Assembly (NCBI GenBank): GCA_016934435.1
Contig: JAFGSU010000184.1
Coordinates: 1 to 5,588, forward strand
Length of the DNA: 5,588 nt
Direction of reading: 5' to 3'
From: Candidatus Zhuqueibacterota bacterium
Lineage (GTDB): Bacteria; Zhuqueibacterota; Zhuqueibacteria; Residuimicrobiales; Residuimicrobiaceae
Shown: in pieces, positions 1 to 5,588 of the stretch
Numbering within the stretch: position 1 is the first letter of the stretch
Layout of the letters: each line of letters begins with the position of its first letter
Translations under genes and position numbers: made by a program
Notes under the pieces: generated by a model
What the model saw: the letters and a program-made list of their open reading frames with translations, nothing else
Database searches by the model: none
Told to the model about the DNA's origin: nothing

Positions 1-705
1 AAATTTGGAGCAGAGAAATTGCTCAATAAAGCGCAAGCATATTACGATAACAAGAATTTTGAAAGCTCAAAAGAACAACTTGAAATTTTGTTACAAAAAT
101 ATCCTGCATCTTCTGAAACAGATAAAGGTAGACATCTGCTCGTAAAGGTAGAAAATGAGCTTAAAAGAATTAAGCTGGAAGAAAATTTAAGAAAGAAAAG
201 AGAGCAGGAAGAAAAATTGCGGAGATTAAATCAAGCAACAAAAAATATGAGAAAAAGGCATGATGAATTTAAGAAAGTAACTTGGTTTAGGGATTTTTCA
301 TCTCCTACTTATACAAACACAAATGGTATTTTCTTATATTTTGGAAAAGATGACGATAGAGATAATGCTGATAATCTTCGTTTTATAATTCAATATTATG
401 CTGAAGATTGGTTGTTCATACAAAATTATCAATTTAATATTGATGACAAAACGTTTTCATATTATCCAAGTGACATTGAAACTGATAGTGGTTATGGCGG
501 TAAAATTTGGGAATGGAGCGATGAGCCTATTAACCGTAATACTTATGAAATAGTTAAAGCAATAATAGATTCTAGAGTTGCTAAAATAAGATTTAATGGA
601 AGACAATACTATAAAACAAAAACGATCTCTTATGCGGAAAAACAATCAATGAAAAATGTGCTTAATGCATATGAAGCTTTAGGTGGTAGTCTGAATTTCT
701 ACTAA
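1..705 (+). CDS. Uncharacterised protein with TPR-like start, coiled coil and unknown C-terminal domain (5' end probably missing)
   Basis: I do not recognise a named family. The frame is open from base 1 to a TAA at 703-705, giving 234 codons. A TTG at 19 preceded by GGAG (7-10) could be the start, but the helical pattern is already under way there, so I treat the gene as continuing off the left edge. Counting from that TTG, residues 1-45 alternate A/Y/L positions like a tetratricopeptide helix pair (LNKAQAYYDNKNF, then LEILLQKYP). Residues about 46-85 are rich in K, R and E and should form a coiled coil. Residues about 86-228 look like a compact mixed domain with many aromatics (WFRDFSSP, FIIQYYAEDWLFIQNY, IRFNGRQYY, NAYEALGG). 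There is no signal peptide or membrane segment in the visible part. Low GC and A/T-ending codons set it apart from the genes to the right, consistent with cargo of the integrated element. Its function is unknown. Confidence 0.8.
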   Translation, partial: KFGAEKLLNKAQAYYDNKNFESSKEQLEILLQKYPASSETDKGRHLLVKVENELKRIKLEENLRKKREQEEKLRRLNQATKNMRKRHDEFKKVTWFRDFSSPTYTNTNGIFLYFGKDDDRDNADNLRFIIQYYAEDWLFIQNYQFNIDDKTFSYYPSDIETDSGYGGKIWEWSDEPINRNTYEIVKAIIDSRVAKIRFNGRQYYKTKTISYAEKQSMKNVLNAYEALGGSLNFY

Positions 706-1045
706 TATTATTCTGTAAGTAAACCACATAACAAAAATTTCCACCTGACTGCAATGGCTATGTTTCAATCCGAGCGTTTGGATTTCCGTATCAAGTTCTA
801 TTGTAATTTTTAAGTTTAGTGCATCGCAACCTTGCAGCAAGTGAAAATTGCCGTTAAATGATATGAAATACATTTGAGGAGTAAATAGTTGAGTAAATTA
901 TAATGCTTTCCGGCCGCAATGAAAACGACTTGAGATTTCCTTTATCATGCCCAACGGAGAGCCCGATGGGCAGTAAAAGTCCACTATATCTTATACTCTA
1001 GCGGAAAATTATGATTATTGATATAATTATTGGATTCATCCTAGG

Positions 1046-1067
1046 CAAAATGTTACCAAAACATTAC
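1046..1067. repeat. Two adjacent 11-bp direct repeats containing an inverted repeat
   Basis: CAAAATGTTAC (1046-1056) is followed directly by CAAAACATTAC (1057-1067), matching at 9 of 11 positions. The two mismatches make AATGTT (1049-1054) and AACATT (1060-1065) exact reverse complements with a 5-base spacer. The block can therefore be read as a tandem pair or as a dyad. It lies about 110 bp inside the proposed element end. A protein-binding site is plausible, but no function is shown. Confidence 0.5.
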
Positions 1068-1079
1068 CACTTTTCAATT

Positions 1080-1119
1080 AAAACAGATAAAAATAGACCA
1101 AAACAGATCAAAACGGATA
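1080..1119. repeat. Four tandem 10-bp repeats, consensus AAAAYRGAYM
   Basis: Four uninterrupted copies are present: AAAACAGATA (1080-1089), AAAATAGACC (1090-1099), AAAACAGATC (1100-1109) and AAAACGGATA (1110-1119). The first nine bases of copies one and three are identical; copy four differs from them by one base and copy two by two. The 10-bp period places each copy on nearly the same face of the helix. The array ends about 60 bp from the tRNA scar. Arm-type integrase sites and excisionase sites are often short phased repeats close to the attachment core, so this is a candidate for such a set. The A-runs in phase would also favour intrinsic bending. It is too short and lacks spacers, so it is not CRISPR. 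Confidence 0.7.
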
Positions 1120-1178
1120 CAAGATAAGTCAATTAATAACAATATATTAATCTAATATAAATAATGCCCTAACGATTT

Positions 1179-1220
1179 CTCTTAATCAGTAGGTTCGGGG
1201 TTCGATTCCCTGTTGGCGCA
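1179..1220 (+). pseudogene. 3' fragment of tRNA-Lys(CTT), putative attachment site (attR-like)
   Basis: The segment reads as the 3' part of a tRNA. It has the anticodon loop CTCTTAA (1179-1185, anticodon CTT with T33), 3' anticodon stem TCAGT (1186-1190), variable loop AGGTT (1191-1195) and T stem CGGGG (1196-1200). T loop TTCGATT (1201-1207), T stem CCCTG (1208-1212), 3' acceptor strand TTGGCGC (1213-1219) and discriminator A (1220) follow. The T stem pairs fully with one G-T pair. CCA is not encoded. A normal gene would have ACTGA before the loop, but GATTT is found and mispairs at three of five positions. No D arm or 5' acceptor (GCGCCAA expected) lies upstream. It is therefore a non-functional remnant with the breakpoint at or near the anticodon loop, a known integration position for tyrosine recombinases. 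Confidence 0.85.
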
Positions 1221-1237
1221 CAACCATTCAAATCCAA

Positions 1238-1261
1238 GCCCGTTTTTAAACGGGCATTTTT
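1238..1261 (+). terminator. Rho-independent terminator of the original tRNA-Lys gene
   Basis: GCCCGTTT (1238-1245) and AAACGGGC (1248-1255) are perfect 8-bp arms around a 2-base gap; in practice the hairpin would open an A-T pair or two for its loop. ATTTTT follows at once and a second T-run comes at 1264-1269. It sits 17 bases after the tRNA 3' end, the usual place for a tRNA terminator. It now separates transcription coming from the element side from the VWA gene on the chromosome side. Confidence 0.85.
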
Positions 1262-1331
1262 CATTTTTTCTATGTATATTATATATGCAATCAATTGCCA
1301 CGCACAAGGCTTTTGATAAATATTCAATCCT

Positions 1332-1336
1332 GGAGG
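1332..1336 (+). promoter_or_regulatory. Ribosome binding site fixing the VWA gene start
   Basis: GGAGG lies six bases before the ATG at 1343, a near-ideal Shine-Dalgarno sequence. It decides against the longer in-frame TTG start at 1295, whose extra residues (PRTRLLINIQSW) would be encoded across this very site. AT-rich DNA at 1271-1287 includes TATATT (1275-1280), a possible -10 element, but no matching -35 is seen. Confidence 0.75.
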
Positions 1337-1342
1337 AATATT

Positions 1343-2011
1343 ATGAAACCCGATTACACCCACATCACCGTCATCCTGGACCGCACCGGGTCCATGGAAT
1401 CGATCCGCGATGATACCATCGGCGGATTCAATACGTTCCTGCAGACACAAAAAACGGAACCGGGCAGTGCCACCCTGACCCTCGTTCAATTCGATTCCCA
1501 GGATCCCTATGAGGTGGTTCATCGTTTTAAAAAAATCCAAAAAATCGATGAACTGACCCGTAAGACTTATGTGCCCAGGGCGTCCACACCCTTGCTCGAT
1601 GCCATGGGCAGAGGCATCAACGATTTAGAGAAATCCATCGCCGATTTAAAGGAAGATGAACGCCCCGCTAAAGTAATGATGGTCATCATCACCGACGGCC
1701 AGGAAAACGCTAGCCGCGAATTCAGGAAAGATCAGATCATCAAAATGATCAAGGAAAAACAGGAAAAACTGGACTGGCAATTCGTATTCCTGAGCGCCGA
1801 TCTTGATGCCATCGGCGATGCCCGAGCCCTGGGCTTTCAGGCGGATGCTGTACTGATGTTTGCCAAAAGCACCAGGGGCGTTGGCGACGCCTGGGCATCT
1901 TTGAATGAGCAGACTCTCAATTTTCGTGCATCACGCAAGAAAAAATTCAGCTTCGATCCATCCGATCGAAAGCACCCGGAGGATCCGGACAAGGATACAG
2001 ATAAAGCTTGA
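1343..2011 (+). CDS. Stand-alone von Willebrand factor A (VWA) domain protein
   Basis: This 222-residue protein is almost entirely one VWA domain, a Rossmann-like fold that binds a divalent metal and, through it, protein partners. The metal-ion-dependent adhesion site is visible: D13-R-T15-G-S17 (DxTxS instead of the usual DxSxS), T82 in RASTPLLDAMG, and D118 in IITDGQENAS. Residues about 1-180 carry alternating hydrophobic strands (HITVILD, ATLTLVQFD, KVMMVIITDG, WQFVFLSAD). The last 30 or so residues are a K/D/P-rich tail with no clear fold. No signal peptide or membrane helix is seen, so it is probably cytoplasmic. Similar small single-domain VWA proteins are common in bacteria and phages, with no fixed role. 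It is the first gene after the tRNA terminator and runs toward the glycosyltransferase 110 bp downstream. That gap has no convincing terminator, so the two may share a transcript, though a functional link is not evident. Confidence 0.9.
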   Translation: MKPDYTHITVILDRTGSMESIRDDTIGGFNTFLQTQKTEPGSATLTLVQFDSQDPYEVVHRFKKIQKIDELTRKTYVPRASTPLLDAMGRGINDLEKSIADLKEDERPAKVMMVIITDGQENASREFRKDQIIKMIKEKQEKLDWQFVFLSADLDAIGDARALGFQADAVLMFAKSTRGVGDAWASLNEQTLNFRASRKKKFSFDPSDRKHPEDPDKDTDKA

Positions 2012-2121
2012 ATGTGTACGCAGTATTTGATAATTTATGATCGAGAAAATTTCGACAAAAAAGATGGCGTCAAAAAAGTACAAGGCTGTCTCAAGTCCAT
2101 AATATTGATACAGGATCATAC

Positions 2122-3003
2122 ATGTCCGCTGCACCCCCCAGGGTCTCCGTCATCATCGCTTCCTATAAGCAAAAGCACTACATCCTCAATGCGTTGAGAT
2201 CCGTCTATGGACAAACATGCGATTTTGACTTTGAAGTCATCGTCGTCGATTCCAGCGGCGACGATACGGCGGAAATCGTCGAGCATATCTATCCCCAGAC
2301 AACGGTCATCGTCCTGAAACAGCGCAGCTATCCGGGAACTGCTCGCAATTATGGTATTAAACAGGCAAAAGGCGAAATTCTCGCCTTTACCGATACCGAC
2401 TGTATTGTCGACCAACACTGGCTGCAGGAATTGGTAAAAAGTCATGAGCTGGGTTATGCGGTGGTCGGCGGATTGGTTAAAAACGGCACGCCTTACAGCA
2501 TGATGGGCACACTCGATTACCTGATGGAATTCAGTGAACTGATAACACCTCATGCAACGACACGCAAAGACCATTTTGCCACCTGCAATGTCTCTTTTGT
2601 ACGCGCAATCGTCGATCAATACGGCTTATTCGCCGATCAGGTCAAGGGGAGCGACAATCTCTATTTCCGCCGAATACATGCGCAAGGTCAGGTGTTATAC
2701 TGGCAACCATCGGCCGTCATCTGGCATCGCAACCGCACCCGATGGGCGAAAATTCTGCGCAATCAGTACGATCTGGGCGTGGGTGCCGCCATGACCCGCA
2801 GGAAATTCAATGTCAAAGGAAAAGTATTCACCCGCTATCCGGTTCTAATTCCTATGATACCTTTTGTTCGCACGCTGACTATTGGAGGGCGTCTGCTGCG
2901 CAACAGCCCGATCAATTTTATTAAATTTATCGTACTGCTGCCCCTAGTGCTGGTATGTCTGACGAGATACAGCGTCGGTTTTTGCCACGGATTAAAGAAG
3001 TGA
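2122..3003 (+). CDS. Family 2 glycosyltransferase with C-terminal membrane segment
   Basis: This 293-residue GT-A fold glycosyltransferase most likely moves a sugar from a nucleotide-sugar donor to a lipid-linked or surface glycan at the cytoplasmic face of the inner membrane. The start of the fold is VSVIIASYKQ (8-17), followed by the nucleotide-binding strand FEVIVVDSSGDDT (37-49), then PGTARNYGI (71-79). The metal-binding DxD is D91-T-D93 in FTDTDC. CNVSF (155-159) and D178 in GSDNLYFRR occupy the acceptor/base region, where many relatives have ED. A hydrophobic stretch at about 264-287 should anchor it, ending in a basic tail. The ATG at 2122 has AGGA six bases upstream. Donor and acceptor cannot be told. 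It ends 4 bp before the convergent nadE stop. The rmlB gene beyond nadE supports a polysaccharide setting. Confidence 0.9.
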   Translation: MSAAPPRVSVIIASYKQKHYILNALRSVYGQTCDFDFEVIVVDSSGDDTAEIVEHIYPQTTVIVLKQRSYPGTARNYGIKQAKGEILAFTDTDCIVDQHWLQELVKSHELGYAVVGGLVKNGTPYSMMGTLDYLMEFSELITPHATTRKDHFATCNVSFVRAIVDQYGLFADQVKGSDNLYFRRIHAQGQVLYWQPSAVIWHRNRTRWAKILRNQYDLGVGAAMTRRKFNVKGKVFTRYPVLIPMIPFVRTLTIGGRLLRNSPINFIKFIVLLPLVLVCLTRYSVGFCHGLKK

Positions 3004-3007
3004 TCCT

Positions 3008-4747
3008 TCATCTGGCGCGATAATGGTTGGTGATGGGCATGCGCCGGTCTTTGCCAAAGGCGCGACGGGTGATTTTTATACCGGGGGCGGCCTGCCGGCG
3101 TTTGTATTCGGCCCAATCCACCATGCGCACGACCTCCCGAGCCGTTTCACGGTCGAATCCAAGCGCCGCGATCTCCTCGACGCCCATCTCCTTGCCGATA
3201 TAGTGCTCCAGGATCGCATCCAATAGATCATAGGGCGGCAGGCTGTCCTGATCGGTCTGATCGGGTTTTAACTCGGCCGACGGCGCTTTTTCGATGACCC
3301 GGCGGGGTATGAGATCATGTCCGGCCTTCTGATTGCGGTATTCGCACAACTGGTAAACCATGGTTTTAAAAACATCTTTGAGCGGTGAAAAGCCACCGGC
3401 CATGTCGCCATACAGCGTACAATAACCGACGCTGACTTCGCTCTTATTGCCGGTAACCAGCACCAGCCAGCCGAATTTGTTGGAGAGCGCCATCAGCAGG
3501 TTGCCACGAATGCGCGCCTGCAGGTTTTCTTCTGTGATTTCACTCGACAGACCGGCAAAGGTCTCAGCCAGCGTTTCCAAATATTGCATAAATACGGATT
3601 GTATCGACAGTTCCATCAGCTGAATATCGAGATTCCCGGCTATTTTCCGAGCGTCTTCGATGCTTGCCTGTGACGAATATTGCGACGGCATCGCCACGCT
3701 GATGACGTTATCCTTGCCCAGGGCGTCGACGGCTAACACCGCTACCAGCGCCGAATCGATTCCACCGCTAAGACCGAGTACGATCTTTTTAAATCCGTTT
3801 TTGTGCACATAATCCTTCAAACCCAATAAAAGCGCGTCATACACTTCTTCGGATTCTTGTTGCAACGATTGAATCGTATGCTGCACTTGCAGCGGCGTTT
3901 TCTGTTCAATTTTTTTTGCAATATCAATAACTTTCACCGATGGAAAGGGATTGTGAAAAATGGTTTTCAACTGTTGCTTTTCCTGTCGAAAGAAATATCG
4001 GTCCATCAGCTGCCAGTCGGTGATCAGGTAATCTTCGCGGAAAGCTGCGCCGGTCTGCAAGATGCGACCGTCGGGGGCGATCACCAGGCTGCGGCCGTCG
4101 AACACCAGCTCATCCTGACCGCCGATCAGATTGACATAGACGACGGCGCTGCTGGTGCGGCGCGCTCGTCCCTGCATCAGCGATAGCCGTTCCGCACCTT
4201 TGCCGAGACAATAGGGCGATGCGGAAATGTTGAGGAGGATATCGGCTTTCCCGATGAGGGCTTCCGCCTCAACCACACTTTCAGCGATCCAGATGTCCTC
4301 ACAAATGCTGATGCCGATACGCCAGCCATCGACCGTGATGACGAGCGGCTCACTGCCGGAGTCAAAATAGCGCTCCTCGTCGAATACGCTATAATTGGGC
4401 AGGTGTACTTTGTGATAGGCGGCAGCTATTTCTCCATTATGAAGGACGACGGCGGTATTATACAACTTGCCCTGGATGTGATCAACATATCCGGTCACAC
4501 AGATGATGTCGGGATTTTTTTTTGCAAGCTGTCGCAGGGATATTTCCTGATCGTAGATGAATTGCTGCCGCAGCAGCAGGTCTTCAGGCGGATAGCCGGT
4601 GACGGATAACTCGGGGAATGCGATCAAATCGCAGCCGTCCTGTAAGGCACGATCGACATAGGCGATCATTTTATCGCGATTGCCCTGCAAATCGCCGACC
4701 GTCGGATTGATTTGTGCCACGGCGATGCGTAATGACTGTTGTTTCAT
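3008..4747 (-). CDS. nadE: Glutamine-dependent NAD+ synthetase
   Basis: This enzyme catalyses the last step of NAD+ synthesis in the cytoplasm: nicotinic acid adenine dinucleotide is adenylated by ATP and amidated to NAD+, with ammonia taken from glutamine. The protein has 579 residues, normal for the two-domain form. The N-terminal nitrilase-like glutaminase domain (about 5-265) has its catalytic triad: E46 in FPELSVTGYPPEDL, K113 in YHKVHLPNY and C149 in ISICEDIW. The C-terminal synthetase domain (about 300-579) has the ATP-pyrophosphatase loop SGGIDS (327-332), then ARIRGN, TGNKSEVSVGYCTLYGD and the family-typical tail AEYKRRQAAPGIKITRRAFGKDRR. All key residues are present, so it should be active. 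The ATG is the first Met before LRIAVAQINP; only a weak GAG is seen as ribosome binding site. It is transcribed alone, divergent from rmlB and convergent with the glycosyltransferase. Its coding strand has a nine-A run (plus-strand T's 4515-4523) at A75-K-K-N. Confidence 0.97.
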   Translation of the reverse strand: MKQQSLRIAVAQINPTVGDLQGNRDKMIAYVDRALQDGCDLIAFPELSVTGYPPEDLLLRQQFIYDQEISLRQLAKKNPDIICVTGYVDHIQGKLYNTAVVLHNGEIAAAYHKVHLPNYSVFDEERYFDSGSEPLVITVDGWRIGISICEDIWIAESVVEAEALIGKADILLNISASPYCLGKGAERLSLMQGRARRTSSAVVYVNLIGGQDELVFDGRSLVIAPDGRILQTGAAFREDYLITDWQLMDRYFFRQEKQQLKTIFHNPFPSVKVIDIAKKIEQKTPLQVQHTIQSLQQESEEVYDALLLGLKDYVHKNGFKKIVLGLSGGIDSALVAVLAVDALGKDNVISVAMPSQYSSQASIEDARKIAGNLDIQLMELSIQSVFMQYLETLAETFAGLSSEITEENLQARIRGNLLMALSNKFGWLVLVTGNKSEVSVGYCTLYGDMAGGFSPLKDVFKTMVYQLCEYRNQKAGHDLIPRRVIEKAPSAELKPDQTDQDSLPPYDLLDAILEHYIGKEMGVEEIAALGFDRETAREVVRMVDWAEYKRRQAAPGIKITRRAFGKDRRMPITNHYRAR

Positions 4748-4770
4748 GATATTTGCTCGTAATAAAAAAA

Positions 4771-4799
4771 TTGACTTTTATCAGTCGGGTTTGTACATT
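4771..4799 (+). promoter_or_regulatory. Candidate sigma-70 promoter for rmlB
   Basis: TTGACT (4771-4776, five of six matches to TTGACA) and TACATT (4794-4799, four of six to TATAAT) are separated by 17 bases inside the 114-bp divergent spacer between nadE and rmlB. The predicted transcript would start near 4806, leaving a leader of about 55 bases before the ATG at 4862. The spacer is AT-rich, so chance matches are possible. No comparably good promoter for nadE was found on the other strand. Confidence 0.45.
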
Positions 4800-4861
4800 T
4801 TAAGTTATGAAAAAAAATGCAATTCAGCAACCAACATATTTAAAAAAGGACAGAAAAAGGT

Positions 4862-5588
4862 ATGACACGCTATCTTGTTACCGGTGGAGCCGGGTTTATC
4901 GGCAGCAATTATATTCATTTTTTACTGGAAAAATATGGCAAAGAGGTTGAAATTATCAACCTCGATAAATTGACCTATGCCGGCAATCTTGAGAATCTGA
5001 AAGATATTGATTCGACCGGGAACTATCGGTTTGTCAGGGGAGACATATGCGATGCGTCCATCGTCAATAAACTTGTGAAGCAGGTTGATATTGTAGTAAA
5101 CTTTGCCGCCGAGAGCCATGTCGATCGTTCCATCGGCGCGCCCGATGATTTCATCAAAACCGATATTTACGGCGCTTTTGTGCTCCTGGAAGCGGCGCGA
5201 AAATATAAAATAAAAAAGTTCATCCAGATCAGCACCGATGAGGTCTACGGCAGCATTCTATCCGGGTCGTTCAAAGAGACCGACCGTCTGGAACCTTCCA
5301 GCCCGTATTCCGCCTCTAAAGTTGGGGCCGACCGCCTGGCCTATTCTTATTTTGTCACCTTCAAGTTACCGGTGATCATTACGCGTTGTTCCAATAATTA
5401 CGGTCCCTATCAATACCCGGAAAAACTAATACCGTTGTTTGTCACCAATGCCATTGATGATAAGAATCTGCCCATTTACGGTGACGGCAAAAATGTTCGG
5501 GATTGGATTTACGTCATGGATCATTGTGCCGCCATCGATTTTCTCGTCCAAAAGGGAGAAAACGGCCAGGTTTATAATATCGGTTCCG
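4862..5588 (+). CDS. rmlB: dTDP-glucose 4,6-dehydratase (3' end beyond the window)
   Basis: RmlB (also RfbB) converts dTDP-glucose to dTDP-4-keto-6-deoxyglucose with tightly bound NAD+, the second step toward dTDP-rhamnose and other deoxysugars for surface polysaccharides. The frame runs from the ATG without a stop to the right edge: 242 codons of a family usually 320-360 residues long. Visible marks are the Rossmann loop TGGAGFIG (7-14), D35-KLTYAGN (adenine-ribose recognition), FAAESHVDRS (81-90), catalytic T125-D126-E127 in ISTDEVYG, and Y149/K153 in YSASK. NNYGPYQYPEKLIPLF and GDGKNVRDWIYVMDH then form the sugar-nucleotide region specific to this dehydratase. An upstream AAGGA (4846-4850) is 11 bases from the ATG. 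At residues 99-104 the sequence is KTDIYG, with D101 where relatives commonly have Asn. Other rml genes may follow to the right. Confidence 0.95.
   Translation, partial: MTRYLVTGGAGFIGSNYIHFLLEKYGKEVEIINLDKLTYAGNLENLKDIDSTGNYRFVRGDICDASIVNKLVKQVDIVVNFAAESHVDRSIGAPDDFIKTDIYGAFVLLEAARKYKIKKFIQISTDEVYGSILSGSFKETDRLEPSSPYSASKVGADRLAYSYFVTFKLPVIITRCSNNYGPYQYPEKLIPLFVTNAIDDKNLPIYGDGKNVRDWIYVMDHCAAIDFLVQKGENGQVYNIGS

Larger units (their letters stand above)
1..1178. mobile_element. Right end of an integrated element inserted at a tRNA-Lys gene (left part outside the window)
   Basis: The interval is AT-rich compared with the DNA to its right and ends exactly where a tRNA-Lys 3' fragment begins. Only the 3' part of the tRNA is present, and the bases 5' of it (1174-1178, GATTT) cannot form the anticodon stem with TCAGT at 1186-1190. 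This implies that the sequence left of the anticodon loop was supplied by incoming DNA. Integration by tyrosine recombinases into tRNA genes commonly leaves such a fragment at the end distal to the intact tRNA. No integrase is visible here, so the type of element (prophage, integrative conjugative element or satellite) cannot be named. Tandem repeats at 1046-1119 lie just inside the proposed end. The left boundary is off the window. An old degraded island is an alternative to an active element. Confidence 0.65.
706..1178. other. AT-rich gene-free terminal segment of the element
   Basis: About 470 bases hold no convincing gene. The only open frame of note runs leftward at 679-873, with no family resemblance and no clear ribosome binding site. 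The segment has a small GC-rich patch with a possible hairpin (TGCCCA at 948-953 with TGGGCA at 967-972), an ATTATTGAT/ATTATTGGAT pair (1014-1022, 1026-1035), and two repeat clusters described separately. A 7-bp inverted repeat (ATTAATA 1132-1138, TATTAAT 1145-1151) sits between the tandem repeats and the tRNA scar. A repeat-dense, AT-rich, non-coding end next to an attachment site is typical of sites bound by integrase, excisionase and bending proteins. That role is inferred from position. Confidence 0.55.

Noticed and set aside
679..873. Leftward 64-residue open frame in the AT-rich gap
   Set aside because: It overlaps the end of the preceding gene, shows no family motifs and has no clear ribosome binding site, so it is probably chance.
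948..972. Possible hairpin TGCCCA/TGGGCA or GCCC-GAT-GGGC
   Set aside because: Stems are short, the two pairings exclude each other and no T-run follows, so a terminator or structured RNA cannot be claimed.
1080..1119. Tandem 10-mers as a CRISPR array or plasmid iterons
   Set aside because: The units are too short and have no spacers for CRISPR. No replication initiator gene or DnaA boxes are visible to support iterons.
1120..1220. Complete tRNA gene
   Set aside because: No D arm or 5' acceptor strand complementary to TTGGCGC exists upstream, and the anticodon stem is mispaired.
1295..1342. Longer TTG start for the VWA protein
   Set aside because: The extra codons run through the strong GGAGG at 1332-1336, and homologous VWA proteins begin just before the first strand, matching the ATG at 1343.
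1169..1540. Leftward 123-residue open frame ending in CAPTGNRTPNLLIK
   Set aside because: The tail is the antisense translation of the tRNA-Lys 3' part, a well-known source of spurious proteins, and the rest lies opposite the terminator and the VWA gene.
2041..2055. Inverted repeat TCGAGAAAATTTCGA after the VWA gene as terminator
   Set aside because: The stem is weak with a G-T pair and almost no loop, and it is followed by A's on the sense strand, not T's.
2012..2197. Short rightward open frame between the VWA and glycosyltransferase genes
   Set aside because: It begins right after the VWA stop, runs out of frame into the glycosyltransferase and has no recognisable protein features.

Overview
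The window reads as the right-hand end of an integrated mobile element (about 1-1178) joined to ordinary bacterial chromosome (about 1179-5588). The boundary is unusually legible. The 3' part of a tRNA-Lys(CTT) gene (1179-1220) has no 5' half, and it is followed by an intact hairpin terminator (1238-1261). This is the scar expected when a tyrosine recombinase integrates into a tRNA gene. The complete tRNA and, by precedent, the integrase should lie at the other end of the element, off the left edge. Base composition agrees: row 1-60 has 19 G/C out of 60, while row 5101-5160 has 34 out of 60.

Element side: one gene, open at the left edge and ending at 705, encodes a protein with a TPR-like helical start, a charged coiled coil and a C-terminal domain I do not recognise. 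It is followed by about 470 bases of AT-rich DNA with no convincing gene. Close to the tRNA scar this DNA carries four head-to-tail 10-bp repeats (1080-1119) and an 11-bp direct repeat that also contains an inverted repeat (1046-1067). Their place and phasing suit protein-binding sites of the recombination machinery, but that is inference.

Chromosome side: a stand-alone von Willebrand factor A (VWA/MIDAS) protein (1343-2011) and a family 2 glycosyltransferase with a C-terminal membrane segment (2122-3003) run rightward. They converge, with a 4-bp gap, on a leftward gene for glutamine-dependent NAD+ synthetase (nadE, 3008-4747). A 114-bp divergent spacer with a plausible sigma-70 promoter leads into a dTDP-glucose 4,6-dehydratase gene (rmlB/rfbB, 4862 to the right edge), cut off after 242 codons.

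The organism is a bacterium, probably Gram-negative given the dTDP-sugar and glycosyltransferase genes. The sequence does not settle the phylum; a deltaproteobacterial or Calditrichota/KSB1-like lineage is only a guess from protein flavour. RmlB and the glycosyltransferase point to surface-polysaccharide synthesis. NadE is a housekeeping enzyme and the VWA protein has no assigned role. I see no CRISPR array, rRNA, transposase, recombinase gene or recognisable defence system, and no evidence of a wholly new system. The most informative novelty is the element end and its site architecture.
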